Below, one piece after another: positions 12,416 to 60,655 of a DNA stretch of 64,000 nt; within the stretch, counting starts at the first letter, position 1; every line of letters starts with the position of its first letter. The DNA is from Engraulis encrasicolus (taxonomy: Eukaryota; Chordata; Actinopteri; Clupeiformes; Engraulidae). The position numbers were made by a program, and so were the translations under genes. The stretch covers positions 58,481,567 to 58,545,566 of the forward strand of contig NC_085857.1 of NCBI RefSeq assembly GCF_034702125.1, written 5' to 3'. The notes under the pieces were generated by a model that saw nothing but the letters and a program-made list of their open reading frames with translations, was not told where the DNA came from and ran no database searches.

Positions 12416-13018
12416 ATGAAGAGCTCTTTTCCAAAACGCTATATCCACCATTTTTTACTTTTTTCATTTTGGAATTGACTGTTAAGGTGCCGGTATGCTT
12501 GCTGCAAGATACGCGAGCGCGTGCACGATTCGTTCATGAACGCGTTAACATGCGTATTTAATGTCAATTTCGCGCGCGTTGGACACGGCAGCCAAATGCG
12601 TGCGTCAGGTGCAATAGGCTATCTTCAAACTCGCTGGGGGCGATCGTAAGATAGACTGCGCAGTTCCACGCGTGTGCTTGATATGAAAACGACAATGGCA
12701 GCAACTTTTAAGAGCGTCTCATTGAGTTTGTCCGCCAGTATTTTGCGTCTTGGTCAACTGCTTTTGAAGCAAGCATGTGATGCCGGTTGCTCGCGGTGAC
12801 GCGCGTAATTTACAGCTCGCAGCAAGCATACCGGCACCTTAAAGATGTCCTATCATCTATGTGTGAATTCTTGCCATTCAAATATTTTGAGAACATACTT
12901 TAAAACCTCTATACAAATGCATTTTGCAATGCATTTCAAAGGAATGCCCAATACAAAAACGTCAATTTCCTAACATTCTATAAAATGGATATATCTCATT
13001 TTGGAAAAGAGCTCTTCA
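12416..13018. mobile_element. Foldback element with GAGCTCTTTTCC ends
   Basis: TGAAGAGCTCTTTTCCAAAA (12417-12436) is repeated as its exact reverse complement at 12999-13018, with weaker similarity continuing inward through an ATATCCA segment on both sides. The outer edges are not precisely placed and no clear target duplication is visible. The TTAA-flanked MITE at 12486-12838 sits inside it, so it is the older of the two. Confidence 0.6.
12486..12838. mobile_element. 353-bp MITE with TTAA target site (piggyBac-like)
   Basis: GGTGCCGGTATGCTTGCTGC at the left end is matched by its exact reverse complement at the right end, and TTAA flanks both sides (12482-12485, 12839-12842). TTAA duplication with short perfect ends is characteristic of piggyBac-type elements. 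The interior is rich in CpG and GCGC and has no coding frame, so it depends on a transposase elsewhere. Confidence 0.8.
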
Positions 13019-13023
13019 CATGC

Positions 13024-13100
13024 TCATGGCTGTAGTGTTGTTTCCAGTGTAGTTGAAAGCTATATATAGATATGCTATATGTATGCACCTCAGATGTATA
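13024..13100. repeat. Short duplicated segment, partner at 16690-16760
   Basis: The phrase ATGGCTGTAGTGTTGT followed by a TCC(A/G)GTGT block, AG(C)CATA and GATATGCT recurs at 16690-16760 beside a CA array. It is a small dispersed duplication of unknown origin. Confidence 0.5.
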
Positions 13101-13269
13101 CTGTATACAGTGCACAGCAATAATAAGTATACCCCTGTTGAAAAGTATTTTTTAATTGAATTTATTAAAATATTGTTCAAAATGTTGCTTTTCAACAATG
13201 GTATAGCCATGATGGCAAATCTTTCACTCACTGAAACGCACACATGCACACAGTTCCGCTGACAGGTTT

Positions 13270-13380
13270 GACCAGGCCCGGGCCAAAATCATCTGAGAGG
13301 GCCCCTCCAGGGCTGGATGGGATCTGAAAAGGGCCCGGGCACTTTTTGACACCTGAGGGCCCAGCACCTAATCCTCTATC
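13270..13380. repeat. GGGCCCGGGC-rich repeat fragment
   Basis: A GC-rich block (CCCGGGCC, AGGGCTGGATGGGATCTG, GGGCCCGGGC). A related GC-rich block with CAGCCCTGGGCCC lies near 16450. These look like truncated ends of a DNA transposon. No complete element can be drawn. Confidence 0.35.
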
Positions 13381-13405
13381 GGTGTATATAAATATATGTG
13401 TGTGT

Positions 13406-13454
13406 GTGTATAGATAGATAGATAGCTAGATAGCTAGATAGATAGATAGATAGC

Positions 13455-13548
<94 letters not shown>
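13406..13548. repeat. (GATA)n microsatellite
   Basis: TAGA/GATA tetranucleotides with a few CTAGA variants at the left end. Confidence 0.97.
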
Positions 13549-13549
<1 letters not shown>

Positions 13550-13779
13550 GGTGTTCATGTTATTGTTACACAGAAGATATTCTTGCCCACTGGACCTGGG
13601 CCGAAAGGAGGGGGGAAAGTTGCTGTGAACCCTCATGTTCCCTTCACCCTGCTTCTAAAGTTCTGAGTATGTTTGGGGGTAGGAGATAGAGAGACGAGGA
13701 CAACTAACTTTATTCTTGATTGTGAGCCCTGGCCAGTGAATCTCAAATTCTCAATGCAAAAAAGTATTCATTCCATTTT

Positions 13780-14090
<311 letters not shown>

Positions 14091-14370
14091 TCCACAGATA
14101 CAGTCAGTGATCCAGCTTGCTAAATGGCATGTTAACACGCCCTCCTTTCCAAACCGTTTCTAGCTGTCTAGGCATAAACTGTAATGCAGTTGAGACTCAT
14201 CAAAATAACCTAGGATTGTCATTATGTCTGACAGAGTGGGGTATTGCTTTTGGACACTCGCCATTTTTTTCACCACAGCAAAACCAAGTGACCGCATCGT
14301 ATTGCTTAGGCTTCCAATGGATGTTTGCCAAACAACAAAGTTACGCTACCGTGTTTCACAGCAGGTATTA

Positions 14371-15257
14371 CAGTTTTTCTCGATTGGTTTGGCTAATTTC
14401 TCAAAACTGAGATGACATTCTCAAAACAACATGGACAAATCTCCAAACCAACTTACAATTTCCCACAACAGAATGGCATTTTTCATTGCTTTCATAAAAT
14501 TTCAAATGCTTTGTACATGTCTCAAATGTTTAGTACATCTTGGCAGATGGCTATATACAAGTACCCTACAGTTGACACATTGAGCATACATTTAGCACAT
14601 TTTCCAAATAAATTGACCTGTCTTATCTAAACGAATTAGTTGCCCTCTCCAAAAAACATGTCAGCATGATTTCATTGTGTGAGTCATCATATGCAAAGTA
14701 GTCTACACAATTGTCAAAACAGTCAAGGACATAATATTTTAAGAATTTCTTTACAGTAAACAGTAAATTCATGACAGTGTTCAACAGGCCAGATGGTATT
14801 GTAACTTTACTAGTTTGTAGAAAATAATTTTACAACCGTGTATACTACAGTTTCCTCTCTTATTTGGCTAATTTCTTGGCATTTTTTCAAAAGGCATTCT
14901 GTGGAAGGAATTTAGTTTCGACACACAGGTAAACTGTTTTTCGAATGATATGAGCAAGTGATGAGGATCCATGGCGTTATGCTGAACCATCCAGTTTATT
15001 TTGACAGAATGACTAAATGAATGCAAATGAGCCAAACCAATTGAGAAGGATATATACCATTTTTATGGTACTGACTCTTTATGTGGGAGAAGGTTTAGTG
15101 TTGATGCAAGAATGAGCTGTTTTGGGAGGTGTATGACATTTTGCTAGTTATCTGAACTGTTGTGCAGAAGTGTAAGAATGTTTAGCCAAATGACCCAAAA
15201 TTTATAGAAATGTCATCTCGGTTTCAAGAAATTAGCCAAACCAATCGAGAAAAACTG
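14371..15257. mobile_element. 887-bp MITE with TA target site
   Basis: CAGTTTTTCTCGATTGGTTT at the left end is matched by its reverse complement at the right end, and the similarity runs about 50 bp inward (TGGCTAATTTCTC...GAGATGACAT). TA dinucleotides flank both ends (14369-14370, 15258-15259), as for Tc1/mariner-like elements. Diverged copies of the terminal motif occur inside (near 14850 in direct and 15030 in inverse orientation). No transposase frame is present. Confidence 0.8.
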
Positions 15258-15259
15258 TA

Positions 15260-16370
15260 AAGTGAGTGGCCGCATAGCTATCAGCGATTCCCAAACAGTA
15301 GAACGCGGCGGCTAGGCATAAGGGAAAGGGGGGATGCCGTAACTACAATTACATTCCTTGTGAGCTGACCGGCAGCTGACACATCAAGAGAAATGGACGA
15401 TTATATGCAGGCGCAACAATAAAAGAAAAGTTTATGAAAACAACCCAAATGAGTACATATTTGTGACTGATTTGAGCGAGTGGGGAGAGATGACAACAAC
15501 AATAGTGTCAGTCAGGCAATAAATGGGGAAAACGCAGAAAACCTATCTGATAGTCAGCCGGACCGTTCTAGAGGGCACTAGCACAACTTAAAAGGCACCT
15601 GACCTTGTTACAGCTCAAGACAAATGAAAGAGTTATTTATGCTAACGCAGCATTACAAGAGAAGTGCATGGAAATGTATCAACATGGGCACATGTTTGTG
15701 ACTGATTTGATTAAGTCAGGATGACAACTTGGTCTCAATGGGAAATGAACGCCGAGGCAGTGCGTAGCTAACACCGGAGACGGTATGGGTAGGCTAGGGG
15801 AGTAATTTGGCTACAGGTACAATGCACTGGCTACTACCTGGTGTGTTGGGGGTGAAAGCTAACCTCAATTTCTCCCTTGGTCACTTCTTGTATACCGTCT
15901 CCTCTTCCTCCTCCTCTTTTCTTCCCCAGCTTGAACCATCTCCAACACCTTCTCCTCTCCATACTTCACCACCTGTGCGTTCGTGGCCCCACTGTCCCAT
16001 GATTGAGCTGTCTGGCAGTGGTTCCCCATCTCCCACGGGCCGAAACATGAGCGCGAGCTATAGCCTACTTTTAGTTTTAAACATGTCAGTAATTTTAGCA
16101 CATTTGGTGCGTGCTCTTTTTGTTTTTGCTTTCTCTTTTTCTTGCGCTTGTCATAGCAACTCTTTTCTTTCTCTATTTTGCGTCCTCACTGTCGTCCGGT
16201 TTTAACAGCATAGCCAGTCAACTACATTTGAGGTGCTGATGAGTTTTGTCAAAAGAGGGTCTGTACGGAGGGGAGGGCCTTCGATAACCAAAGCATTTCA
16301 TTGGACCAGCCCAATGTGCATCACGAGAAGCATCCAATGGGCTCCGTCGCAGACAATTACAATATATATA
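15260..16370. other. Unassigned DNA
   Basis: The 132-codon frame at 15807-16205 is low-complexity (Ser/Pro-rich, then hydrophobic) and lacks splice or homology support. A short phrase, TTTGTGACTGATTTGA, recurs at about 15460 and 15688. Otherwise I see nothing. Confidence 0.35.
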
Positions 16371-16568
16371 TTATTATTATTTCTGGCCCTCGGGGGGCCA
16401 GAGACGCACGAGGACCCACCGGGATTTGCCCGGTACGCCAGATAGTCAGTCCAGCCCTGGGCCCCTCTCTCATTACATAAAATGCAATGTGGTCCCAATT
16501 CTGGGCCCCCTCTTACCCTGGTCCCGGCACAACTGCTCACCCCCCCCCTCCCGTCGGCTTCCCTGCAT

Positions 16569-16595
16569 GCACACACACACACGCACACGCACACG

Positions 16596-16684
<89 letters not shown>
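16569..16684. repeat. (CA)n microsatellite with CG interruptions
   Basis: CA repeats with CGCACACG variants on the left side. Confidence 0.96.
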
Positions 16685-16686
<2 letters not shown>

Positions 16687-16850
16687 CGTTGATGGCTGTA
16701 GTGTTGTGTCCGGTGTGTTGAGAGCCATAGATATGCTGTATATATGTGTGTACCTTATCTGTGGGTATCGAGATTCCGGTGATGTTGAAAGCCATAGCAG
16801 CAACAATCACAACCTGCAACGGTCTATCTCTGCAACGTGCTGCAAGGTGG

Positions 16851-17000
<150 letters not shown>

Positions 17001-17080
17001 TAACTACTTTATTTATGTCCACAATTCCCAATATGCACAATTGCACATATGGACATAAATGTTACAGATAAAACAATGCA

Positions 17081-17115
<35 letters not shown>

Positions 17116-17444
17116 TACGTTACTTTACTTTACTTTATTTGTTCAGGACATTGCACATTAATGAACATATACATACATGTACATATATGTAAACATGCCA
17201 GATTGTAGCCCAAGGGCTAATTTCCATCTGGTGTCCAATAGGCAGGCTAGATGTTTACAAGCAATAGACTTTAAGATAAAACAGACTGTTAGTAACAAAA
17301 GAAATAAAACCCACTACAGAAGCAAAAGGCATGCATGTAAATAAAAGGAAAAGAGAAAAGAAAAAGGTCCCAAAAAATAGGGCCATGTGTTATGTGAGTG
17401 TGTGTGTGCGTGTGTGCGTGTACGCTGTGTAGAGGCTCAGACCA

Positions 17445-20400
17445 TCAGTGTGAACATGTTTGTTGGGCTCGAAGCCACTTTTTATACTCCATCTTAAAGG
17501 TGGCTAAAGAGGGACATTCCCTTATATGCAGAGGAATAGAGTTCCATAATATGCCGCCTTTAGTAGATAATGCATTTTGACTGAAAGAGGTTTTCCTGAA
17601 AGGAATCTCTACATCTTTATTGACCACTGCTCGAGTTACTCGTGTTTGATGATATTTTATAAAATCCTGTAAACAAGGTGGCGCCAGGCCATGCAAAGTC
17701 TTATAAAGAAGACAGCTATAGGAGAATTTACAGAAATTGTCAAAACTCAATAGGTTGTACTTATCTAAAATGTTACAATGATGGTATGAAAGAGGTTTTT
17801 TATCTAAAATTTTAAGTGCTTTTTTAAATAAACTCTCCACTGGTTTGAGAGTAGTGGATCCCACCATGGTCCAGCTAGTAATGCAATAGCTTAGGTGAGA
17901 AAATATCATTGCATGCAAGTATGTCAGAGCAGCACTATTTGACATAGCACCTCTTATGTGCCTGAAGTTGTAGAGATTAAATTTTATTTTTTTGTTATCA
18001 TTTTTATATGTTTTTTAAAAGAAAGATTGGAGTCTAGAATGACTCCTAGATATTTAAAATCTGTGACTACTTCTAGCTGTTCACTACCAAGAGTAACCCC
18101 AGGCTGACACAGTCCAGGGGAAGGTTGCTTAGAAAAATACAAACAAACCGTTTTCTTTGCATTCAGAATAAGGCATGATTTCTCTAGCCATGTTCGTATG
18201 TGTGTAAGAGCTGTAGAGAGTACACTTGCTGCTTCAACAGGGGTTTTAGCTTGGGTGAAGATGACTGTGTCATCAGCATAGAGCTGAATATTAACATGTG
18301 GACAATGTTCAGGTAAGTCATTAATATAGAGAGAAAATAAAAGAGGCCCCAAAATGGACCCTTGGGGGACCCCTACTGGGCAGTTGATGAAGGTGGACCT
18401 TGAACCTTCGACCATGGTACATTGTTCTCTATTTGCTAAGTATGAATGGAACCATGATCTAGCTTTAGCAGAGAAATTAAAATGAATTAATTTTGATAAT
18501 AAAACATTGTGATTGACCGTATCAAATGCTCGTTTTAAGTCCAAGAACACGGCACCTACACACCCATTTTTATCTAGATGGCATTTGTTCATTTCCATAA
18601 ACATGGCCAGTGCAGTGTCAGTAGAATGGTTAGGGCGAAACCCAAACTGCATTGGATGCAGGGGTGTTTGACTATTACTGAGAAAAGCAATGATTTGTTT
18701 AGAGACCCATTTTTCAATGATTTTTGAAATGACAGGTAATATGCTGATTGGTCTATAGTTGTTCATGTCAGTTTTGTCGCCTGCTTTAAATACAGGGGTG
18801 ACAGTAGCCAGTTTCCATGCCTTAGGGACAGTGGAGGTTTCTATAGATAAGTTAATAATGTGTGTGAGTGGGGGTGCAAGTGCCTCTTTGTGAAGTTTCA
18901 GAAAGTTAGTATCAAGACCATGAACATCCCTGGCTTTAGAATTGTTCAAGGCTGCTATGATCTTGATGGTATCCTGTTCTGTGATTTTCTGGATGTTAAA
19001 ATGATTGTCATTGTCAATGTGATCACCCAACAAATCAGAGCCCTCAGTGATTGTGAACTGCTTGACCAAATCATGTATAGATTCAATAAAAAAAGAGTTA
19101 AGCTCTTGACACAGGACAGCAGGATCACTTTCTAGTTGATTATTAATTTTTAATTGTGTTCCTTTTATTTCCTGTTTAGGACATTTCCCTGTCAATTTGT
19201 TAATGTTTTGCCATATTTTCTTCCCATCTCCTTTGGCATTGTCTATTATTTGAATAAAAAAATTTGCCTTGGCTTTTCGTAACTCTAATGTTACTTTATC
19301 TCTGGCCCTAGTGAAATTCATCCTATCTGTGTTAAGCCCAGATTTAATTGACCTTTTAAGGAGAAGGTCCCTTTGTCTTATTAACTGTGAACATTCAGAA
19401 TTAAACCAGGGCACAGAGTTGGGATTCCTCTTTGCATTGCGCCCCCTCCTGGAAAAAGAGAGCACTACTTCTTTTATCTTTGAGAGGAATAAATCACCGC
19501 CAGTGTTCGCGTCTTTACAGGCCAGGAGAACATTCCAATCCACATTTTGCAACACATTGTCCACATTTTCATTTTGATTAGTGGGAATGAACATATTTGC
19601 AGGCCTTTTTTTTTTCTGAGACTGAAGTTTTTCTGCTCGTTTAAGCTTCCTGGTAAAAAATATGGAGTTGTGGTCAGAGAGACCTGTTAATAGATTATGG
19701 GTATTGGAGATTCTCTCCGGTTTATTGGTAAACAGAAGATCAATTGTAGACTGTGTGTTGCATGTAATCCTAGTGGAGTTTTTTATCAGCTGCGTGAGAT
19801 TAAAATAATCAGTTACATCTTTAAGTTTTTTCCTGCCGTGTTTGTTTTCCCAGTTGACATTAAAATCGCCAAAGAGGAGAAGCTCCCGTTTATGATTACA
19901 TGACGCAAGGACTGTTTTCAGTTGATCATAAAATTCAGGACCAGCTGTGGGTTTGCGATAGACGCAGATTACAGTTAATGACATCTCCCGAGAGAGGTGT
20001 ATGTCCACTCCAATACATTCAAGTGAAATACCACTAGGAAAATTTCTCTCATTACACTTGAGATTATTTTTAACATACATGAGGACTCCCCCTCCCCTCC
20101 CCTGCCCCCTGTCTTTTCTAAAAGTAATATACTCAGGTAATGAGACCGCTGCTTCTGGCGAGGAGCCAGTGAGCCATGTTTCCGTTAACCCCATGAAATC
20201 AACATTAGAATTACACAATAAGTGTTCGATTTGTTCCCTCTTAGGGACCAGGCTTCGAACATTTAAAAACCCACCAAATAACCCCCCCTTTTTAAAAACT
20301 GGATCCCATATAGTCCTCGCCTGGTTTAGAGTCCTAAAAAGTTTAAACTTTTTATATTTACGCAACACTGGGTTTCGAGTCCTACGTGCCGTTACATTAG

Positions 20401-21505
20401 ACACTGGAGGTGGTGAGAGAGCGTCCTGTTGCAACGTCAAAGTTCCGTTGGTTGGACCGCCAGTCAGGCCGGGGCTGACTGGAATCCTCTGCGCCTCCCT
20501 TGAGCTGTTGCATACGGCCAACACCGAGGCAGGAGAACCGATTGGCGATATTACCCTCCGCATGGGACGCACCATCCTACCACCGCCAGGCGCCAAGGCC
20601 GCTCCGATGGTGCTGGAGGCGAGTGCTTCCGTGGTAGTCTGGCGCCCTCCCAGCGCAGCGTTGATGCGCTGCGGCGGATGCCGTTGTTCATCCAATCGCC
20701 CCAACAGACCCCCAGGCGAAGCCAAGGCCGCTCCGTCGGCTCCTTCGATGGTTGCCAGGCGCCGCCCTCCTGTCACGAAGCTGGTGCGAAACTGCAACTC
20801 CTGATGTTCGAGACCCACTGGTTCCCCCGACATCCTCCAATCTTGCATAGCCGGCCAAGGTGGTACAGCTGCATTTGACATCAGCCATTGGACGGGGCAC
20901 AGTCGCATAGGCCAGGTAGCCAGGTAGCCAGTGGAGCCCCAGCTCTGGAATCCAGGCTCCCTTAGCAGAGTTGGGTATGCCATATGCCCGGCTCCCTGGG
21001 TCAGCAAGATAGAGTACGCCGCCAGCGTTAGCGCACCAGCTGCCGGAGTGGTAGCTGGCCATGCCGGTTGCTGTTGCTGCGTTGGCCACTGTGTGTGGGC
21101 TGGGAGTTGCACCTGCCGCGGAGCAAAGTTTGTTTGTGTGTTGTTCAGGGGTTGTGGCCCCGGGTTGATCTCCACATCTCCAGCCAACAAAACCATGAAT
21201 GCCAGGTATAAAAGTCCCACTCCCACAGCTTTACTGGCTGATTTTACATGTCCGTTTCGCGTGGATGGAGCCCTGGCTCGCCCATTGTTCAGGTAGGCAG
21301 AGTACAGGAGGAACTGGCTTCCATAGGTTCGCACGCGAGTTTTAAGGACGGATAGACGTGGCCGTGTGGTTAGTAAGACTAGACATAATATAAAAACAGT
21401 GTTAGCAAACCACTTGGAGGATAGCGATGACCTTTGAGTGATTTTAGCCGTGTTAGACAGCACACACGGAGCACCTGCCGACTCGCGTGTGCGCTCGGCA
21501 GCCAT
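17445..21505 (-). pseudogene. LINE polyprotein (2A-like, endonuclease, reverse transcriptase), one frameshift
   Basis: I place the start at the ATG at 21505 rather than in the upstream CA repeat. Residues 1-105 are basic then hydrophobic, and residues 109-117 are GDVEINPGP, matching the 2A 'D-x-E-x-N-P-G-P' ribosome-skipping consensus. A Pro/Gly-rich region follows. The APE endonuclease begins near residue 410 (FLNVRSLVPK), with the SDH catalytic motif at 610-612. The reverse transcriptase carries YADD at about 1076-1079 (18269-18280). At about 17990 the frame stops in a 7-base A run (complement). One base more in that run continues smoothly into the frame ending at 17445, which holds the usual CR1/L2 C-terminal domain (LLYKTLHGLAPP, WNSIPLHIR). 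Product: target-primed retrotransposition enzyme. Confidence 0.85.
21155..21181 (-). other. 2A-like ribosome-skipping motif in the LINE
   Basis: Nine codons read GDVEINPGP, directly after a hydrophobic stretch. This is the conserved core of 2A peptides, where the ribosome fails to join Gly and Pro. 2A-like motifs are known from several non-LTR retrotransposons. Activity is inferred from the motif alone. Confidence 0.7.
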
Positions 21506-21534
21506 CTTGACTCCCAGCAACCTGCTGTCAGCTG

Positions 21535-21643
<109 letters not shown>

Positions 21644-21695
21644 GATGTTAACTTCTAAACCTGCCTCCCACACACAGACACACACACTCATGCAT

Positions 21696-21762
<67 letters not shown>
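21696..21762. repeat. (CA)n microsatellite
   Basis: CA run immediately downstream of the protease stop codon, within its presumed 3' untranslated region. Confidence 0.96.
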
Positions 21763-21764
<2 letters not shown>

Positions 21765-21791
21765 CCCACACGCACACTTTGTGTGTGAGTC

Positions 21792-57078
<35,287 letters not shown>

Positions 57079-57406
57079 GACTCTCTCTCTCTCCCCGTCT
57101 CTCTATCACTGCCTCGCTTACCTTTTGTTCTATTTTTTTATTATTCTTTTTTTCCTGCCCTCCTCTGTATTCTTTCGTTCCTCTGTTGTCGCAGTTACCT
57201 GGTTGAATGAACCTGGTGTCACCTGACAGGTAGGTTTTACCTCCTCAAGTGTGTGTGCATGTGTGCGCGCGCACGTGTGTGTGTGTGTGTTTGTGACTCA
57301 AGGAAGTAAATCCACATTCCTAATATCTCTATGAGTCACCATAGCGAAACACAAGCAACAATGAGACAGTTTCATAGACTGATAAGGTGTCTTGTAGGGG
57401 TGTGTT

Positions 57407-57413
<7 letters not shown>

Positions 57414-57443
<30 letters not shown>
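57414..57443. repeat. (GA)n microsatellite
   Basis: Short GA run. The following 57445-57880 may be the 3' end of a minus-strand LINE or UTR-like repeat (AATAAAG on the complement near 57470), but I cannot classify it. Confidence 0.85.
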
Positions 57444-57447
<4 letters not shown>

Positions 57448-58179
57448 TGAGATTTGAGATTTTAAAAGTTCTTTATTTACAATAAGGTTGTTATACGATC
57501 ACTCCATGGCGGCTAGCCAGGATCAAGCAATACATACTAATCAACACATGGATTCATCTACAGGAGATGGCTGAAGTGCAGAGCATCATTCAATACAGAG
57601 TATAAAGCATTTCTTGTAACAGCACCTTGCTTCAAAAGTTTCCAAATCATTCATAAGTTTATAAAAACGAAAATCAACAAGGACTCTTGACTTAACCAGT
57701 GAAGGAAACAAATCTGAAACCTCAGTTTCAGGTATTCAGGTGTTTTTTTTTCACCAGAAAGATGATACTGCACTAAACGGGTTTTCAACTGAAAGATATT
57801 ATCTATGATACTATTTCCAAACGGGCATATGGCAAAACAGTTAGTGGAACATGACATTTCCATTGTCATTCTTACACAGCACCAAGTTCAAGTTCAAGTA
57901 CAAGTTCAAGTTTATTATTAGCCATATCCACAGTATAAACTGGGCCTATGCAGTCATCTCCGACTGCGAAATGTATATCCACAAAACGTGACGCTTCCAG
58001 TCCCAAATTATTCCCACCACTCCTGTCCCCCTCTATGATCATGACCTTTGTGATCTCAATGGTAGTTACAGCCATGAGTGCAACTCAACGGCAGAAAGTA
58101 GGAAATGAACCTACATTTTACCATAATGCACCACACCGTTTTTGTTTGCAAATTCTTCATAAACATGTTAAATAAACAC

Positions 58180-58655
58180 ACCAAATAAAACCAGATCATA
58201 TTATTTTGACTTAAATTGCACCTCTGTATCATATTTTACCTTTTCTTATCAGAATTTTACTTTTTGAAAAATTACTGTGTACCCACCAGAATAAAAATTC
58301 CTGTCACTAGTTACGGGTATATATAACAAGAATCTACTGTGACTGGTCATAGAGCTGTTATAATTATAGTTTCTTCTTTAAGTTTGGGCAATGTTCATTT
58401 TGCAGAAAGTGGCCTAGAGTGAAGGCAACGTGGCCTGCTACGTTTGAAAAATGTTTGGCTTGAATAAAAAAAATTGTATATCACTGATTCTTGAGAAAGC
58501 GGCTAAACCATGTCTCTGCAATAAACATCCAATTCTGATGAAAATAAATTATATTTTCATGAACAAAATGAATCCAGGTAAAGACCCAGGGGTCTGTTAC
58601 ACAAATGTACAGTCGTTTGAAATATTTAAGTGTAATTGTATTACTTTTCATGGCT
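58180..58655. other. Unassigned DNA
   Basis: No supportable gene or repeat boundary. Confidence 0.3.
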
Positions 58656-58662
58656 ATAAACC

Positions 58663-58745
58663 TGTAGCCTGGCTCTCGCGAGACCCCGAGTGCTTCGTGC
58701 ATCTTCGTTACACTTCGTGAGCTCGCACAGGGGTCTGGTTCAGCC
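58663..58745. repeat. TAGCCTGGCTCTCGCGAGA transposon end
   Basis: The 5' phrase resembles the ends of the MITE at 62470-62921 (AACCTGGCTCTCAC). No inverted partner is visible close by. Confidence 0.35.
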
Positions 58746-58945
58746 TTGTCGAGCCTGAAGTCCTCGAGTAGAAAATAAACGTGCCTCGACCATTGGATAA
58801 TGTCAATGTCAATCATCGTGGAGTGAGGTGACGGGTATGACGTAGCATCTTGCGCGACAACACTGTAGTGCTGCTAGCACACCCCACAGTCAGTGGCTAG
58901 CACAACAACGGCGGCCTGCATATTGTATGAACTCCGCGATTTCAA

Positions 58946-60378
58946 GTGTTATCAAAACTACCAAACATTCATTATTTGAAAGAGAACAGAAAACAAGGAA
59001 TTAGTTGGTGGCAAGAACGTTCTCGCTCTTCTTCCAATGATCCACTGAAGGAGAATGAGCAGAGCTCAGCGATGTTCAGTCCTCAACTGTTTACAAGACC
59101 AACTTTAAGTGGGGATTTTAGTCGAGAGGTCCATGCCACATATAAATGGTGAGTGAAAACCTCTTGGTTGTTTCTAACGTGTTTTTGATGTGTGTGAAAC
59201 AATGACTGACATGGTAGGCTACAACTGTGAATGCCCCCATAGTGCCGGTAATTCAATATTGTACAAGCCTCATTTCCAGACCTCGCATGCTATGGTGACT
59301 GAGTGCTGTTGATCATAATAGTATGCCAAGATGTCACATTCAGACCAATTTGTTTATGCTAAGTTCGTGTTAAATTAAATGTACTATCCCCGTGATCGCT
59401 GCCAATGCAGCATGTCCCAAAACGTCGGCATGTGAGAGATGGAATGTTTATTTCACGACGACATTCTGACTTCAAACTCACCAGGATGGCTTCCCCACAG
59501 ACCTATACATATTGATATAGGTCTGTGGGCTTCCCCTTTTCACTTTCTGCCCTAGTTGTTAACCTGTTTCGATGGTAAAGACTAAAGTAATCACAGATTT
59601 TGCATGGTTAAGAGACCTACTTTGTGTGGAAACAGAATTTACACAAGAGGGTACTGGAATAAAAACAGGGTGAGGCCTGTCACTCACCAGCTACTGGCAA
59701 GGACCCCAAGTCTCCCTTTCGGTCAGCAGTAAATTTAAAACTAAGTAATAGTAGCCTACTGCTGTTCAGGTCTTAGCCTTAAATAGGTATGAATTAAAAT
59801 GCAGATACTAGGCCTATAGAGTCTTTAGAATTACAGTTGCCTTGTTTGCCGATTCTATTTTAACATTGTGTGTTGTTTTCAGGTAGGCAAGTCATGGCGT
59901 TGGCAGCGTCTGCTGGGATTGTCATCACCGACCGGGTCATCCAGCTGCTACACATGTACAGTGGAAATTGAATTAGGCTCTTCCCTCACTTGTACTGTTG
60001 TAAACCATCAAATGAACACTCTAGGTAGACAAGACAGTGAGTTCAGTAATGGCTGGCGAAGAGCATGCGCACCACAAGTTTGGAGCCAGCCAGGTCATAC
60101 GTGTTGCACCTACCACAATTCCATTTCTTTGGTCTTCTGTGTTGAGCCTGTTTCAAAATGCGCCTGTACAACCACATGTGTATAGAATCTACACTACACT
60201 ACCCCACCAAGATCTAGACATTACTGAAGAGTTGGAAATGTTATCATGGTCTGCTGACAGCTGTACAGAACATGTGTACTTAAATACCAGATGTGCCACT
60301 TTCATTAACGAGACTGTCTGCTCTGGGTTTGGGACAAAGCCTAATGAGGCAGCAGTCAACAACAGTCCTTACATTTGA
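58946..60378 (+). other. Possible transcribed unit, unrecognised (weak)
   Basis: A 69-codon frame (58946-59152) runs into a GTGAGT donor-like site at 59153, preceded by CpG-containing sequence. After TTTTCAG at about 59881 two open frames follow (59868-60185, 60037-60378). Joining donor to acceptor gives an immediate stop, so if real the first part is untranslated or the exons are wrong. I do not recognise the peptides. Confidence 0.18.
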
Positions 60379-60655
60379 CATCAGTTACAAAACAACCTAT
60401 GGTTTTAAGGTACTTCATGCTACTGGTTGTGAGCGAGGCTTTTTGTGACTGACTCTCCCTAATGACAGATTCATAGACATAATGGAACATGTAACACAGC
60501 ATTAGTTCAGAATCTAACCATCATCCATTAGGAACAAAGAAGTGGAATCTTGTCACAATATCGAATCGAATATTGAACAAATGGTGTAAATAATGGTGTA
60601 CACAAGTAATTGGAACATATGTAAATACAATTTTATTGTGAAAAGAAAACGCTGT

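Larger units (their letters stand above)
17113..21530 (-). mobile_element. Near-complete CR1/L2-type LINE, 4.4 kb
   Basis: A single long gene with APE-type endonuclease and reverse transcriptase is followed by a 3' untranslated region and a short (TAAAG)n tail (17113-17140 on the complement, after CCTGAACAAA). Short tandem tails instead of poly(A) fit CR1/L2-like LINEs. The 5' edge lies in or next to the CA array at 21536-21641. It sits 3' of the protease stop codon, in the same orientation. The only clear lesion in the protein is one indel. Confidence 0.85.

Noticed and set aside
20001..20804. 267-codon plus-strand frame
   Set aside because: Antisense shadow of the LINE polyprotein.
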